Shown here piece by piece: positions 15,025 to 24,900 of a stretch of DNA of 56,145 nt. The notes beneath the pieces were generated by a model. That model saw nothing but the letters and a program-made list of their open reading frames with translations. It searched no databases and was not told the origin of the DNA. This stretch comes from Caulobacteraceae bacterium (GTDB lineage: Bacteria; Pseudomonadota; Alphaproteobacteria; Caulobacterales; Caulobacteraceae), in assembly GCA_947478785.1 (NCBI GenBank), contig CANJXI010000017.1, positions 1 through 56,145 of the forward strand, given 5' to 3'. Numbering within the stretch: position 1 is the first letter of the stretch; every line of letters begins with the position of its first letter. Position numbers and translations under genes: made by a program.

Positions 15025-16449
15025 ATGACCCCCGCGACCAAAACCCTTCGCACGGCCGCCCTTGGGCTCGCCGTCCTGACCTGCGCCCTGGGCGCGTCTC
15101 AGGCCGGGGTGGCGCAGCAGCCCGTCCCGGCGGCGCCCGCCCCGGCGGCCCCGGCCCCGATCACGCTCAGCCCCGAGCAGGCCGCCCTGGCCGCCAAGGT
15201 GCTGGACAATGCCGAGGCCGAGGGCCTGGCGCGCCAGAAGGCGGGGAGCGATCCGGTCGCGGCGCTGGTGGCCTATGCGAGAGCTGTCCATGCGGGGCGC
15301 CTCGCGCCGGCCGATTTCCAGAAGGACTGGGGCCTGCGCCCGGCGGCCTTCGATCCGCAGCTGGGCCTGGCCGCGGCGGTGGCGACCGACCGGCTCGGGC
15401 CCTGGCTGGAGCAGCTGCCGCCGCCCTACGCGGGCTATCGGGCGCTGCGCCGGGGGTTGGCGGACTATCGGGCGATCAACGCGGCCGGCGGCTGGACCGC
15501 GATCCCGGCGGGGCCGGCGCTCGCCCTGGGCGCGAAGGGGCCGAGGGTCACGGCCTTGCGGGCCCGGCTGGCGGTCGAGGACAAGCAGGGCCCCGGGGCC
15601 GGCGAGGCTTTCGACGCGGCCACGCAGGCGGCGGTCATGCGCGCGCAGCGGCGGTTCGGGCTGAAGCCGGACGGGGTGGTGGACGCGGGCACGCTCGCGG
15701 CGCTCAACCAGCCGGTCAGCCAGCGGATCCTGCAGGTCATCGCCAACATGGAGCGCTGGCGCTGGCTGCCGGCGCAGATGCCGGCCACCCGGGTGCAGGT
15801 GAACTCGGGCGCGGCGGTGGTGACCCTGTTCCAGGACGACAGGCCGGTGCTGTCCATGCGGGCGGTGGCCGGGCGGCCGGGCGACGAGACGCCGATGCTG
15901 GCCTCGTCGATCACCAGCATTGTGATCAACCCGCCGTGGAACGTGCCGAGCTCGATCGCCGAGAAGGAGCTGTGGCCCAAGGCCCGCAAGGATCCGGGCT
16001 ACCTCGCCCGGTCGGGGTTCAAGGTGATCACCTCCGACGACGGCAGCCGGCGGCTGCAGCAGGCGGCGGGGGAGAAGAGTTCGCTCGGCCGCTACAAGTT
16101 CGACTTCGACAACCCCTACGGCGTCTACCTGCATGACACGCCGACCAAGGCGACCTTCGCCCGGTTCGCCCGGCAGGCCAGCCACGGGTGCGTGCGGCTG
16201 GAGAAGCCGGCGGCTCTGGCCCAGGCCCTGCTGGCGGCCGACCCGCGCTGGAGCGCCGATGCGATCGCCGCGGCCGTGGACAAGGGCGACACGCTGCGCG
16301 TCAGGCTGCCAGCCGCGGTGCCGGTCTACATCCTCTACTGGACGGCCTTCGCCGGCGCCGACGGCCAGATGAATTTCCGCTCCGACCCCTATGACTGGGA
16401 CCGCGCCCTGCTAAAGCGCATGGGCGTGGTGGGCGGAGGCGAAGCTTAG
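15025..16449 (+). CDS. Periplasmic murein L,D-transpeptidase (YcbB-like)
   Basis: A 474-residue exported enzyme. It has a Sec signal peptide (AALGLAVLTCALGASQAGVA), a Pro/Ala linker, a peptidoglycan-binding domain near residues 168-230 (LGAKGPRVTALRARL, then AQRRFGLKPDGVVDAGTLAA) and a YkuD catalytic domain. The active Cys is in ASHGCVRLEKP near residue 386, preceded by YGVYLHDTPTK. It would form 3-3 crosslinks or attach proteins to peptidoglycan. The ATG at 15025 is preferred; a GTG two codons upstream is also in frame. The lipoprotein gene follows at once. Confidence 0.93.
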   Translation: MTPATKTLRTAALGLAVLTCALGASQAGVAQQPVPAAPAPAAPAPITLSPEQAALAAKVLDNAEAEGLARQKAGSDPVAALVAYARAVHAGRLAPADFQKDWGLRPAAFDPQLGLAAAVATDRLGPWLEQLPPPYAGYRALRRGLADYRAINAAGGWTAIPAGPALALGAKGPRVTALRARLAVEDKQGPGAGEAFDAATQAAVMRAQRRFGLKPDGVVDAGTLAALNQPVSQRILQVIANMERWRWLPAQMPATRVQVNSGAAVVTLFQDDRPVLSMRAVAGRPGDETPMLASSITSIVINPPWNVPSSIAEKELWPKARKDPGYLARSGFKVITSDDGSRRLQQAAGEKSSLGRYKFDFDNPYGVYLHDTPTKATFARFARQASHGCVRLEKPAALAQALLAADPRWSADAIAAAVDKGDTLRVRLPAAVPVYILYWTAFAGADGQMNFRSDPYDWDRALLKRMGVVGGGEA

Positions 16450-16451
16450 CG

Positions 16452-16748
16452 ATGATCCGGCGGGTGTTGATGGCGGGGCTGGCGGTCGCGGGGCTGGCGG
16501 GCTGCAGTCCGCGCCAGGCCAAGGAGGAGCCCGCCAAGGTCGAGGCCGCGCCGGTCGAAGCCCCGCTTCCTCCTGTGAAGCCGGCGGTTGTCGCGGCGGC
16601 GCCCGTCGCGCCACCGGTGGCCGCGCCGCCGCCCGCCGCCCCTGCCGATGCCGACGCCGCCCAGATCGCCGACGACGCGGCGGCGGTTGGTATGACCACG
16701 CGGGAGGATGCGGAGACGCCCGGCGGGGCTGCGAGCCCGGCGCCCTGA
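16452..16748 (+). CDS. Small Ala/Pro-rich lipoprotein
   Basis: A 98-residue protein with a lipoprotein signal (MIRRVLMAGLAVAGLAGCSP; lipobox LAGC). The mature part is low-complexity Pro/Ala/Val sequence of the kind that spans the periplasm. It begins two bases after the stop of the L,D-transpeptidase gene, so the pair is almost certainly cotranscribed and the lipoprotein may help cell-envelope work. No domain is recognisable. Confidence 0.75.
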   Translation: MIRRVLMAGLAVAGLAGCSPRQAKEEPAKVEAAPVEAPLPPVKPAVVAAAPVAPPVAAPPPAAPADADAAQIADDAAAVGMTTREDAETPGGAASPAP

Positions 16749-16804
16749 CGTCCAGGCGTCTTTAGCGCCCCTCTTAGTTGGGGAAGTTCTAAGTCATTGG
16801 AAAT

Positions 16805-16836
16805 TTGAAAAAATCTTGGTCCCCGCTTTCGCGGGG
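16805..16836 (-). terminator. Probable terminator of the DUF882 gene
   Basis: Read on the minus strand, CCCCGC-GAAA-GCGGGG (16821-16836) is followed seven bases later by a run of six T. It lies 22 bp after the stop of the gene at 16859-17425. Confidence 0.55.
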
Positions 16837-16858
16837 AAGAGCGGAAAGAATACCGGCG

Positions 16859-17425
16859 CTACACGCCCGTCCACTGGCGGACGCGGGCCACGTCCACGTG
16901 CACGAAGTCGGAGACGGGGTAGAGGCCGACGCCGCCGGCGCCGACGTTCAGGGCGGCCTTGTGCAGCTGGCGCAGGTCGACGCCCTCGATGCGGACGTCG
17001 GAGGCCTTGCCCAGGGTGTGCTGGCTGTTGGAGGCGACGCCCGGGCTGCGGGCGTGCAGCATGGCGTTGGTCTGGGGCGAGCGGTAGCCGGAGATGATCT
17101 GGAAGGGCCGGTCGGTCTCGAGCCGGGCGCTGATGGCGTGGAGCGCGTCGAACAGGCGCGGGTCCATGACGTGCTCTTCGCCGTTGCGCCAGTCGCGCAG
17201 CACCCGCATGGCCTCGGCCAGCGCCTGGGGGACGTAGCGGCCGCGCTCGAAATAGACCTCGTTGAAGGCTTCGCCGGTGTGCAGGTTGTGCAGGGTGGCG
17301 CGGCGGACGGGGGCGCCCGGAAGGGGGCTGAGATCGGCCCAGGCCATCGTGGGGGCGGCGACCGCGCCCAGCGCCGTGAGGCCGCCCGCGCGGAGGAATT
17401 GCCGTCGTCCGATCGCTTGCGTCAT
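16859..17425 (-). CDS. DUF882 / YcbK-like peptidase M15-type protein, Tat-exported
   Basis: A 188-residue protein. It begins with a twin-arginine-like signal, IGRRQFLRAGGLTALGAVAA. The domain is that of DUF882/YcbK, a zinc D,D-carboxypeptidase-like fold: RPFQIISGYRSPQTNAML, then SNSQHTLGKASDVRIEGVDL with the His and Asp of the metal site, and a late His in DFVHVDV. It probably trims peptidoglycan peptides in the periplasm. It is convergent with the L,D-transpeptidase/lipoprotein pair, giving a small envelope-remodelling cluster. Confidence 0.9.
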   Translation of the reverse strand: MTQAIGRRQFLRAGGLTALGAVAAPTMAWADLSPLPGAPVRRATLHNLHTGEAFNEVYFERGRYVPQALAEAMRVLRDWRNGEEHVMDPRLFDALHAISARLETDRPFQIISGYRSPQTNAMLHARSPGVASNSQHTLGKASDVRIEGVDLRQLHKAALNVGAGGVGLYPVSDFVHVDVARVRQWTGV

Positions 17426-17636
17426 GAAAATGGCGGTCCACCTCGGACCCGGTTCGCGGTCCAGGGGCGCAAGTTGAGGGTGAAAGCGTTAACGTCAAGC
17501 GTAGCCAGGCACGTCCGCGACAACACGGCGCACCTGATCGGCGCAAAGGCCGAGCTTGCGATTGCATGAGCCCCGCTCGTCGAACTATGTCAGGTGAACC
17601 CCCTCCGACGCCCGGTTCGCGGCGAGGGGACCAGTC

Positions 17637-19613
17637 GTGCGTATGGGGGTCTGGCGAGTGCGGGGGGAAGGCAGCGGGCGTCTGCGGCGCCGGGCGGGGC
17701 GGCTCATGGCCGTGGCCGCGGTCCTGGCGCCGGGCGCGGCGTGGGCGCACGCGGCCGACAGCGCGGTGGCCGGGGCCGACGACGCCTTCGGCGCGGCCGT
17801 GGGCGGCGAGACGGTCGGCATCTATTCCGAGACCGACGTGCGCGGCTTCAACCCGCAGAAGGCCGGCAACGCCCGCCTCGACGACGTCTATTTCGACCAG
17901 TTCGCGACCCTGGCGCAGCGGGCGAGGGCCTCCTACGCGATCCGCGTGGGCCTGACCGCCGCGAACGAACCCTCGCCGGCGCCCAGCGGCATCGTGGCCT
18001 ACCGCGCGCGGACCGCCGGCGACGAGCGGCGCATCTCGTCGGAGCTGAACATCAGCCAGTACGGCTATGGCTACATGAACATGGACGCCGAGATCCCCAT
18101 CGTGCGGGACCATTTCGGCGTGGCCTTCGGGTTCGCGGTCGGCAAGCCGCACTATTCCGACGACTCCAAGGTCCGGAACTATCCGTTCGCGGTGATCCCG
18201 CGCATCCGGTTCGGGACGGTGGAGATGAAGCCGTTCGTCTCGGGCCTGATCTCGCACGACGCCCAGACCCGGCCGCTGATCACCACCACGGGGCCCTTCC
18301 TGCCGCCGATGCCGAGGGACCGGCATTATCTGGGCCAGACCTGGGCCGGCAACCGGACAGGCAACTACAATTCAGGGGTCGTGGCCCACGCCGAGCCCGC
18401 GCCCGGCCTGCTGCTGCGGGGCGGCTTCGTGCGGTCGCGCATCGACCGCAAGCGCAACTTCACCGAGATCTTCTACGAGCGCGACGCGGCCGGCCTGTCG
18501 ACGCACTACCTGTTGGCCGACCCGCACCAGAACAGCTACGCCGACAGCTGGAACCTGTTCGCCGCCTACCGCTTCGCCACGGGCGACCTGGTCCAGACCG
18601 TCCACGCCGACGTGCGCAGCCGCCATCGGCACGTGGAAAGCGGCGGCACCCAGACCTTCAACTTCGGCGACGTGCTGCTGGGCGATGTGGACCCTGAGCC
18701 GAAGCCCGCCTTCACCTTCAGCGCCCTGACCGTGGGCTCGCTCGACCAGCGGACCTACTCCGCGGGCTACAAGGGCGCGTTCCGCAACCTCGCCCAGGTA
18801 AACCTTGGGGTGACCCGCAGCCACTATGTGGCCGAGGCGAACGGGCCGTTGGGCCGCACCCGCACCACGGCCGATCCGTGGCTCTACAACGCCAGCCTCC
18901 TGGTGCGGCCGGCGCCGCGCCTCACGCTGTACGCCGGCTATGTGAGCGGCCTGGAGGACACCGGCGTGGCGCCCGAGAACGCCGCCAACCGCAACCAGCA
19001 GCTACCCGCCTCGAGCACCCGGCAGATCGACGCCGGCCTGCAGTGGCGGGTGGGCCGGATCGGCGTGGTGGCGACAGCCTTCCAGCTGACCAAGCCCTAT
19101 TTCAGCTTCGACGGGGCGGGCAATTTCGTCCAGCTCGCCAACCTGCGCCATCGCGGGTTCGAGGTCTCGGCGTCGGGGGACGTCACCGGCGACCTGCACG
19201 TCCTGGTGGGGGCGGTGGTGATGGACCCGAGAGTGACCGGCCCGGCCCGCGCCACGGGCCTGGTGGGACCGAGGCCCGTGGGCACGCCCGCCATCCACGC
19301 CCGGCTCGACGCCACCCTGCGCATCCGGCAGCTGGCCGGCGCGCAGGTGTCGCTGGCGGTGCAGCACGACTCGCGGCGTGCGGCCTCGACGGCGGGCTAC
19401 GCCCCGCTGGGCGGGCGGCAACTGTTCGTTCCGGCGCGGACCACCGTCGACCTGGGCGCACGGCGCAATTTCCAGCTCGGCGACACGCCGGTGAGCGTGC
19501 GCCTGCTGGTCACCAACGTCCTCAATTCGCATGACTGGAAGGTGCTGGCCCCCAACACCTTCCAGCTCGATGAGCTTCGCCGGGCGACCGTCCTGTTCGT
19601 CGCGGACTTCTGA
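17637..19613 (+). CDS. TonB-dependent outer-membrane receptor
   Basis: A 658-residue receptor. A signal peptide (LMAVAAVLAPGAAWAHA) precedes a short plug-like domain that begins VGIYSETDVRGFNPQKAGN and LDDVYFDQFATL. A long beta-barrel follows with alternating aromatic strands, and the last residues end in LFVADF, an outer-membrane C-terminal Phe. The plug is shorter than usual (whole protein 658 residues), and no classical TonB box is obvious. The GTG at 17637 is preferred because AGGGGA lies about eight bases before it. The ligand is unknown. I saw no Fur-box-like site upstream. Confidence 0.88.
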   Translation: MRMGVWRVRGEGSGRLRRRAGRLMAVAAVLAPGAAWAHAADSAVAGADDAFGAAVGGETVGIYSETDVRGFNPQKAGNARLDDVYFDQFATLAQRARASYAIRVGLTAANEPSPAPSGIVAYRARTAGDERRISSELNISQYGYGYMNMDAEIPIVRDHFGVAFGFAVGKPHYSDDSKVRNYPFAVIPRIRFGTVEMKPFVSGLISHDAQTRPLITTTGPFLPPMPRDRHYLGQTWAGNRTGNYNSGVVAHAEPAPGLLLRGGFVRSRIDRKRNFTEIFYERDAAGLSTHYLLADPHQNSYADSWNLFAAYRFATGDLVQTVHADVRSRHRHVESGGTQTFNFGDVLLGDVDPEPKPAFTFSALTVGSLDQRTYSAGYKGAFRNLAQVNLGVTRSHYVAEANGPLGRTRTTADPWLYNASLLVRPAPRLTLYAGYVSGLEDTGVAPENAANRNQQLPASSTRQIDAGLQWRVGRIGVVATAFQLTKPYFSFDGAGNFVQLANLRHRGFEVSASGDVTGDLHVLVGAVVMDPRVTGPARATGLVGPRPVGTPAIHARLDATLRIRQLAGAQVSLAVQHDSRRAASTAGYAPLGGRQLFVPARTTVDLGARRNFQLGDTPVSVRLLVTNVLNSHDWKVLAPNTFQLDELRRATVLFVADF

Positions 19614-19700
19614 GCGGCGGGCGCCGGCGCCGAACCCCCTGTTCAGGGTGGGCGGCAGTCCGCATAGTCACGCCAGCGATGAGGCTGGGAGAGACGCCAC

Positions 19701-20132
19701 ATGACCGCCTGGCTGAGGCAATTCTGCATCCACGTCTCGGACCTGGACGCGACGATCAAGTTCTACGAGACGCTGGGCCTGGAATGCACCAGCCGAACGC
19801 CGATCAACGACGACGTCACCGAGGCGATGATCGAGAACCCCGAGCGCGGGGCGTGGATCCAGCTGGCGCACGACAAGACGATCAAGGGGCCGATCGACCT
19901 GGGTAACGCGGTCTGGAAGCTCTACATCTACACCGACGACTGCCGGGGTCTCTACGACAGGGCCATGGCGGCCGGCTACAAGTCGGTGACGCCGCCGGTG
20001 AAGTACGACCGCTGGCCCACGACGGTGGCCTATATCCAGGATCCCGACGGCTACCTCGTCGAGTTCGTGCAACGCGACGAGCGGCCCACCGGGCGGACCC
20101 CCGGGGGCTCGCCCCGCGACCAGGCGCTCTGA
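19701..20132 (+). CDS. VOC-family (glyoxalase/bleomycin-resistance fold) protein
   Basis: A 143-residue single-module VOC protein: LRQFCIHVSDLDATIKFYET at the start, then LECTSRTPI, VWKLYIYTDDCRGLYDRAM, and IQDPDGYLVEFVQR with the metal-ligand Glu near the end. GGAGAG lies upstream of the ATG. The substrate is unknown. It forms a plus-strand run with the SirB1 and SDR genes. Confidence 0.9.
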   Translation: MTAWLRQFCIHVSDLDATIKFYETLGLECTSRTPINDDVTEAMIENPERGAWIQLAHDKTIKGPIDLGNAVWKLYIYTDDCRGLYDRAMAAGYKSVTPPVKYDRWPTTVAYIQDPDGYLVEFVQRDERPTGRTPGGSPRDQAL

Positions 20133-20159
20133 GCGGCCAAGCCGAGGGAGGCCGGGGTC

Positions 20160-20960
20160 ATGGCCGAGGACATCATGCATCTGGGCCTCGTCGACGAGGG
20201 CGAGATCGAACTGGACAAGGCGGCCCTGGAGATCGCGGCGCTGGATAACGCCCAGGCCGATCTCGCCCGCTACCTCGACCTGCTCGACCAGATCACCGAG
20301 CGCCTGCGGGCCGAGGCGGCCACGGCCACGGCCTCGGCGGAGCAGGCGGCCCGCCTGGCCCAGGTGCTGGCGACCGAGTTCGGCTTCGAGGGCGACCGAA
20401 CGACCTATGACGATCCGGCCAACGCCGACCTGATCCGGGTACTCGACCGGCGGCGCGGATTGCCGATCGCGCTGGCGATCCTCTACGTCGCCATGGCCCG
20501 CCGGGTCGGCTGGACCGCGCACGCGCTGAACGTGCCGGGCCATGTGCTGGTGGGGATCGGCGACACCCAGCCGCTGGTCATCGATCCCTTCAACGGCGGG
20601 GTGGTGCTGCAGCCCTGGCAGCTCAGGGCCCTGGTGCAGACCGCGCTCGGCCATCAGGGCGCGGTCGGCCGCGAACATGTGGCGCCCATGCCGAACCGGG
20701 CGGTGCTGGTGCGGCTGATGATGAACCAGGCGACCCGGGCCGAGCTGGCGCGCGAGGCGGACCGGGCGCTGACGGTGCTGCGGCGGATCACCGTGGTGGC
20801 GCCGGGCTACAGCTTCGGATGGTGGGAGCGCGCCAGGCTGGAGCGCGGGGCCGGCGACATACCGGCCGCCCGGATGAGCCTGAGCTCGATGCTGGAGACC
20901 ACGCGCGACCCGGCCCTGCGGACGCGGGTCATGGGTGAACTGGCCGCGTTGGCAGGCTAA
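20160..20960 (+). CDS. SirB1-family transglutaminase-like protein
   Basis: A 266-residue protein of the SirB1 (YchA) family. The transglutaminase-like core shows RRRGLPIALAILYVAMARRV near residue 100, then ALNVPGHVLVGIGD and LVIDPFNGG, where family members carry the catalytic-like His and Asp. A TPR-like C-terminal part follows (LRRITVVAPGYSFGWWERAR). The nucleophile Cys of true transglutaminases is absent, as in most of this family. GGGAGG precedes the start. Its exact role is not established. Confidence 0.88.
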   Translation: MAEDIMHLGLVDEGEIELDKAALEIAALDNAQADLARYLDLLDQITERLRAEAATATASAEQAARLAQVLATEFGFEGDRTTYDDPANADLIRVLDRRRGLPIALAILYVAMARRVGWTAHALNVPGHVLVGIGDTQPLVIDPFNGGVVLQPWQLRALVQTALGHQGAVGREHVAPMPNRAVLVRLMMNQATRAELAREADRALTVLRRITVVAPGYSFGWWERARLERGAGDIPAARMSLSSMLETTRDPALRTRVMGELAALAG

Positions 20961-21006
20961 GACCGAGGCCTACCGGGCAGACTCACAGGCAAGAACAGGA
21001 TCAGCG

Positions 21007-21891
21007 ATGGCGGATGAAACCGTGAAGGGAAGGGTGGCGATCGTCACCGGCGCGGGGAAGGGGCTGGGGAAGGCCTATGCCCGCTGGCTGGCCGAGCGGG
21101 GCTGCGCGGTGGTGGTGAACAACCGGATCCACCCGGGGGTGGCCTCGACCGCGCGCGCCCTGGTCGAGGAGATCACGGCGACCGGCGGCAAGGCCGTGGC
21201 CCACGAGGGTCCGGTGGACGACCAGGCCTCGGCGCAGGAGATGATCCAGACGGCCCTTCGCGAATTCGGCAGGCTGGACATCCTGATCTGCAACGCCGGG
21301 GTCATGCCCGAGGGGCCCTTCGCGGAGATCGGCGTCGACGAACTCGAGCGCACCGTCCACACGAACATCTGGGGAGCGGTCCATCCGCTGCAGGCGGCCT
21401 GGAAGCACATGCTCGGCACGGGCTATGGCCGCATCGTGGTCAGCGGCTCGGCCGTCGGCCTCTACGGCCACCCGAGCGGGGTGATCTACGGCACGACGCG
21501 CTCGGCGATGGTGGGCCTGGCCCGGGGACTGGCCCTGGAGGCGCCCAAGGGCAGCGACATCGGCGTCAACGTCATCAACCCGCTGGCCTATACGCCGATG
21601 TCGTCCACGCAGATGGACCGCAATCGGGGCGCCGAGGCCTCCGCCATGAACCTGCCGCCGGAGAAGGTGGCCACGGTGGTCGGCTTCCTGTGCAGCGAGG
21701 CCTGCAAGCTCACCGGCGCCATCTTCCACGCGGGCGGCGGCAAGGTCAGTCGCGTGGCGATCATCGAAAGCCAGTCGATCCCGGTGGAGTCGCTGAGCAT
21801 GGAGACGGTGGCCAAGCTCTCCTTCGAGGGCTCGCTGGACCACGAGCCCAAGCAGGCGATCGGCGTCAGCGCGCGGATGCTGGGCGGCTGA
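21007..21891 (+). CDS. Short-chain dehydrogenase/reductase with Tyr-x3-Arg active site
   Basis: A 294-residue SDR. The NAD(P)-binding motif is VAIVTGAGKGLGKAYARWL, followed by VVVNNR, the LICNAG motif and a Ser (Ser148 in VVSGSAVG). The catalytic Tyr161 is followed by Arg165 (YGTTR) where the family normally has Lys. Arg may partly replace Lys, or the enzyme may be altered or inactive. The N-terminal NNR resembles the multifunctional enzyme type 2 / hydroxyacyl-CoA group. The ATG at 21007 begins MADETVKGRV; the preceding SirB1 gene ends at 20960. Confidence 0.9.
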   Translation: MADETVKGRVAIVTGAGKGLGKAYARWLAERGCAVVVNNRIHPGVASTARALVEEITATGGKAVAHEGPVDDQASAQEMIQTALREFGRLDILICNAGVMPEGPFAEIGVDELERTVHTNIWGAVHPLQAAWKHMLGTGYGRIVVSGSAVGLYGHPSGVIYGTTRSAMVGLARGLALEAPKGSDIGVNVINPLAYTPMSSTQMDRNRGAEASAMNLPPEKVATVVGFLCSEACKLTGAIFHAGGGKVSRVAIIESQSIPVESLSMETVAKLSFEGSLDHEPKQAIGVSARMLGG

Positions 21892-21900
21892 CGGCCGAGC

Positions 21901-21923
21901 GGCCCCGGCTTTTGGCCGGGGCC
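21901..21923. terminator. Bidirectional hairpin between convergent genes
   Basis: GGCCCCGGC and GCCGGGGCC, a perfect 9-bp stem with loop TTTTG. It lies between the SDR (plus) and the giant RTX gene (minus). Confidence 0.65.
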
Positions 21924-21939
21924 TTCGGCGGCCGTCGCA

Positions 21940-24900
21940 TCACACGAAGATCCAGTCGCTGGCGCTGAGGCTGGTGACGTTCAGCAGCTGCACCGAGAGC
22001 ACCGCGCCCTGGGCGCCGGCGACGGTGACCTGCAGGTCGTCGGCCGACCCGTCGAGGTCGATGTCCTTGACGCTGAAGCTCAGGTTCCCGCGCCCGCCGA
22101 CGAACTCGATGGTGTCGCCCGCCTGGAAGTCCATGATCCGGTCGATGCCGCCGGTCTTGTCGACGATGTAGTGGTCGGCGCCCGCCCCGCCGGTCAGGGT
22201 GTCGTTGGCCGCCCCGCCGTTCAGGGTGTCGGCGCCGTCGCCGCCCTGCAGGACGTCCCTGCCCGCCCCGCCGCTGAGGCTGTCGGGACCCCCGCGGCCG
22301 GTCAGGACGTCATCGCCGTCGCCGCCGTCGAGCGTGTCGTCGTCGTTGCCGCCGACCAGGGTGTCATTGCCGGCCAGGCCGAACGCCCGGATCGATTCCA
22401 GCGAGGTCAGGCCGCCGGCGTCGAAGAGGTCGGCGCCCGTGGTCCCGTCGTAGTGGATGGTGTTCGGCGCGAGTCCCGTGCCCGAGAGGTCTCCGCTGAT
22501 CACGACCCGCGTGGAATTGATGAAGATGTCTTCCACGGCGCTGACCCGCAGGTCGATGATGCCATCCCCGTTCAGGTCGAACAGCAGCTGGCTGCCGTCG
22601 GCGCTCGGGGTGACGGTGGCCGTTCCCACCTGGCCGGCGGGGATGACGATCGACAGCGTGTCCACGCCGCCGCCGCCGTCATAGGTGGGCGGCGTCCCGC
22701 TGGGCCCCGTATAGGACGTCGGCGTGTACGTGGCCGTATCGGCCGCGCCTGAGCCGGCCACCACCGCCGGCGCGAAGCCGCCGAGGTTGGCCGCGGTCAT
22801 GTCGATCGCGCTGGTGTTCAGGAGATTGGCCAGGACCGTGAAACCGCCGGGGCCGGCGGCGCCGTCGGCGTCGACCTCGAGATGCGTCGTGGTCCCGTCC
22901 TGGGTCAGGCGCAGGTAGCCGGCTGTGAACGGGTTGGAGCCGTTGGTCCAGTTGGTGCTGGCGGTCAGGTAGGCCGAGTAGGACAGGGCGTCGCCGCCGG
23001 CTCCGGTCTGGAAGTCCGAGATCGTGTCCGGGCCGGCCGAGACCACGAACATGTCCGCCCCCGCGCCGCCGGTGAGCGTGTCGGCGCCCTGGCCGCCAGC
23101 GAGGGTGTCGGCCCCGCCCGCGCCGGACAGCACGTCGGAACCCGCGCCGCCGACCAGGGAGTTGTCCTGGCCATTGCCGGAAATGGTGTCGTTGTCGGAC
23201 GTCCCGACGGCGTTTTCGATGTTGAGGAAGGTCTGGCTTCCGTAACCGACCGTCGCCTGGGCGACGGTCACCGACAGGTCCAGCCTCACGGGATTGATGC
23301 CGCTGTTGAAGCTGACGGTGTCTATGCCCGTTCCGCCATCCAGCAGGTCGTTGCCGAAGCTGTAGATGAGGAAGTCGTCGCCGCCGCCCGCCTGGATCGT
23401 GTCGGCGCCGCCGTCGCTGCCGCCCAGGCTGTCGTTGTAGCCCGTGCCGATGAGCACCTCGATATCGGTGAGCACGTCGGAGCCGGCCGCGCCGGTCGCC
23501 TGTCCGCCAATGCTGGACAGCCGCGCGAAGATCGGGCCGGACGCCCCTGAGTAGTCGGCGGTGTCGATGCCGTCGCCGCCGTTCAGGGTGTCATTGCCCA
23601 GCCCGCCGACCATGACGTCGTTGCCGCCATAGCCGTTGAACTGGTTGTCGCCCGCGTCGCCGGTGAGCGTGTCGGCGTAGGCCGTCGCCCAGATGCTTTC
23701 GATGCCGGAGAGGACGTCCGAGCCCGCGCCGCCCGTCACCAGCCCAGTGACCAGGTTGCCGTTGATCCCCGTGGAGACCTCCGAGCCGAGGTATTCGGCC
23801 ACGTCCACGCCGGCCCCGCCGACCAGGGTGTCGTTACCCAGGCCACCATGCAGGATGTCGTTGCCGTCGCCGCCGTCGAGCACGTTGGCTCCGGCGTCGC
23901 CCTCGAGGATGTCGCTGAAGTGGCTGCCTGTCACGTTCTCGACGTTGCGCCAGATATCCAGCCCCTCGGCGCCGGTGTCGTAAGGCGTGTTGAACTGGGC
24001 CGAGAACCGCAGGCTGACGTACATATTGCCCGTCGCGGCGCTGTAGTCGGTGGTGTCCACGCCCGGGCCACCGTCGATGATGTCGTTGCCGAGACCGCCC
24101 GAGAGCGTGTCGTCGCCGCCGCCGCCGTTGAGGCTGTCGTCGCCGCCCAGTCCGGAGAGCGAATCGGGGCCCGAGCCGCCGGTCAGCGTATTGGCCCCTG
24201 CGTCCCCGATGCTGCCGCTTTCGTCATTCTGGATGACGCCCGTGGCCGTGGCCGTGGTGATGCCCGCCCCGCCCGTGGCCCCCGAGAGGGTGACGGTGAA
24301 GCCTTCGTCGTTCTCCAGGACGGTGTCGCCCGCCACATTGACGGTGATGGTCTGGCTGGTCTCGCCGGCGGCGAAGTTGACCACGCCGGTCGGCAGGGCG
24401 CCGCCGGTGAAGTCGGCGGCGTTCGCCGCGTTGGCGCCACTGCCGGTGACCGCGTAGTTGACGCTGACAGCGGTGGTCGGGTCGCCGGCTCGGGTGACCG
24501 TGTAGCTGTAGGCGGTCGAGCCGCTGTTTCCCTCGGCGTGGCTGATCGAGGCCGGCGAGATGGCCAGGCTGGCGGCGGTGTCGTCGTTCTGGATGACGCC
24601 GGCCGCCGTGGCCGTGGTGATGCCGGCCCCGCCGGTGGCGCCGGACAGGGTGACGCTGAAATCCTCGTCGCTTTCGAAAGCCTGGTCGCCGGCGACGTTG
24701 ACGGTGATGACCTGGCTGGTCTCGCCGGCGGCGAAGTTGACGACGCCGGAGGGCAGGACGGCGCCCGCGAAGTCGGCGGCGTTGGCCGGGTGCGCGCCCG
24801 TTCCACCGACCGCGTAGTTGACGCTGACGGCGGTTGTCGGGTCGCCCGAGCGGGTGACCGTGTAGCTGTAGGCGGTCGAGCCGCTGTTTCCTTCCGCGTG

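Noticed and set aside
17426..17636. Iron-regulated Fur site before the TonB receptor
   Set aside because: No GATAATGATAATCATTATC-like dyad could be seen in the gap.
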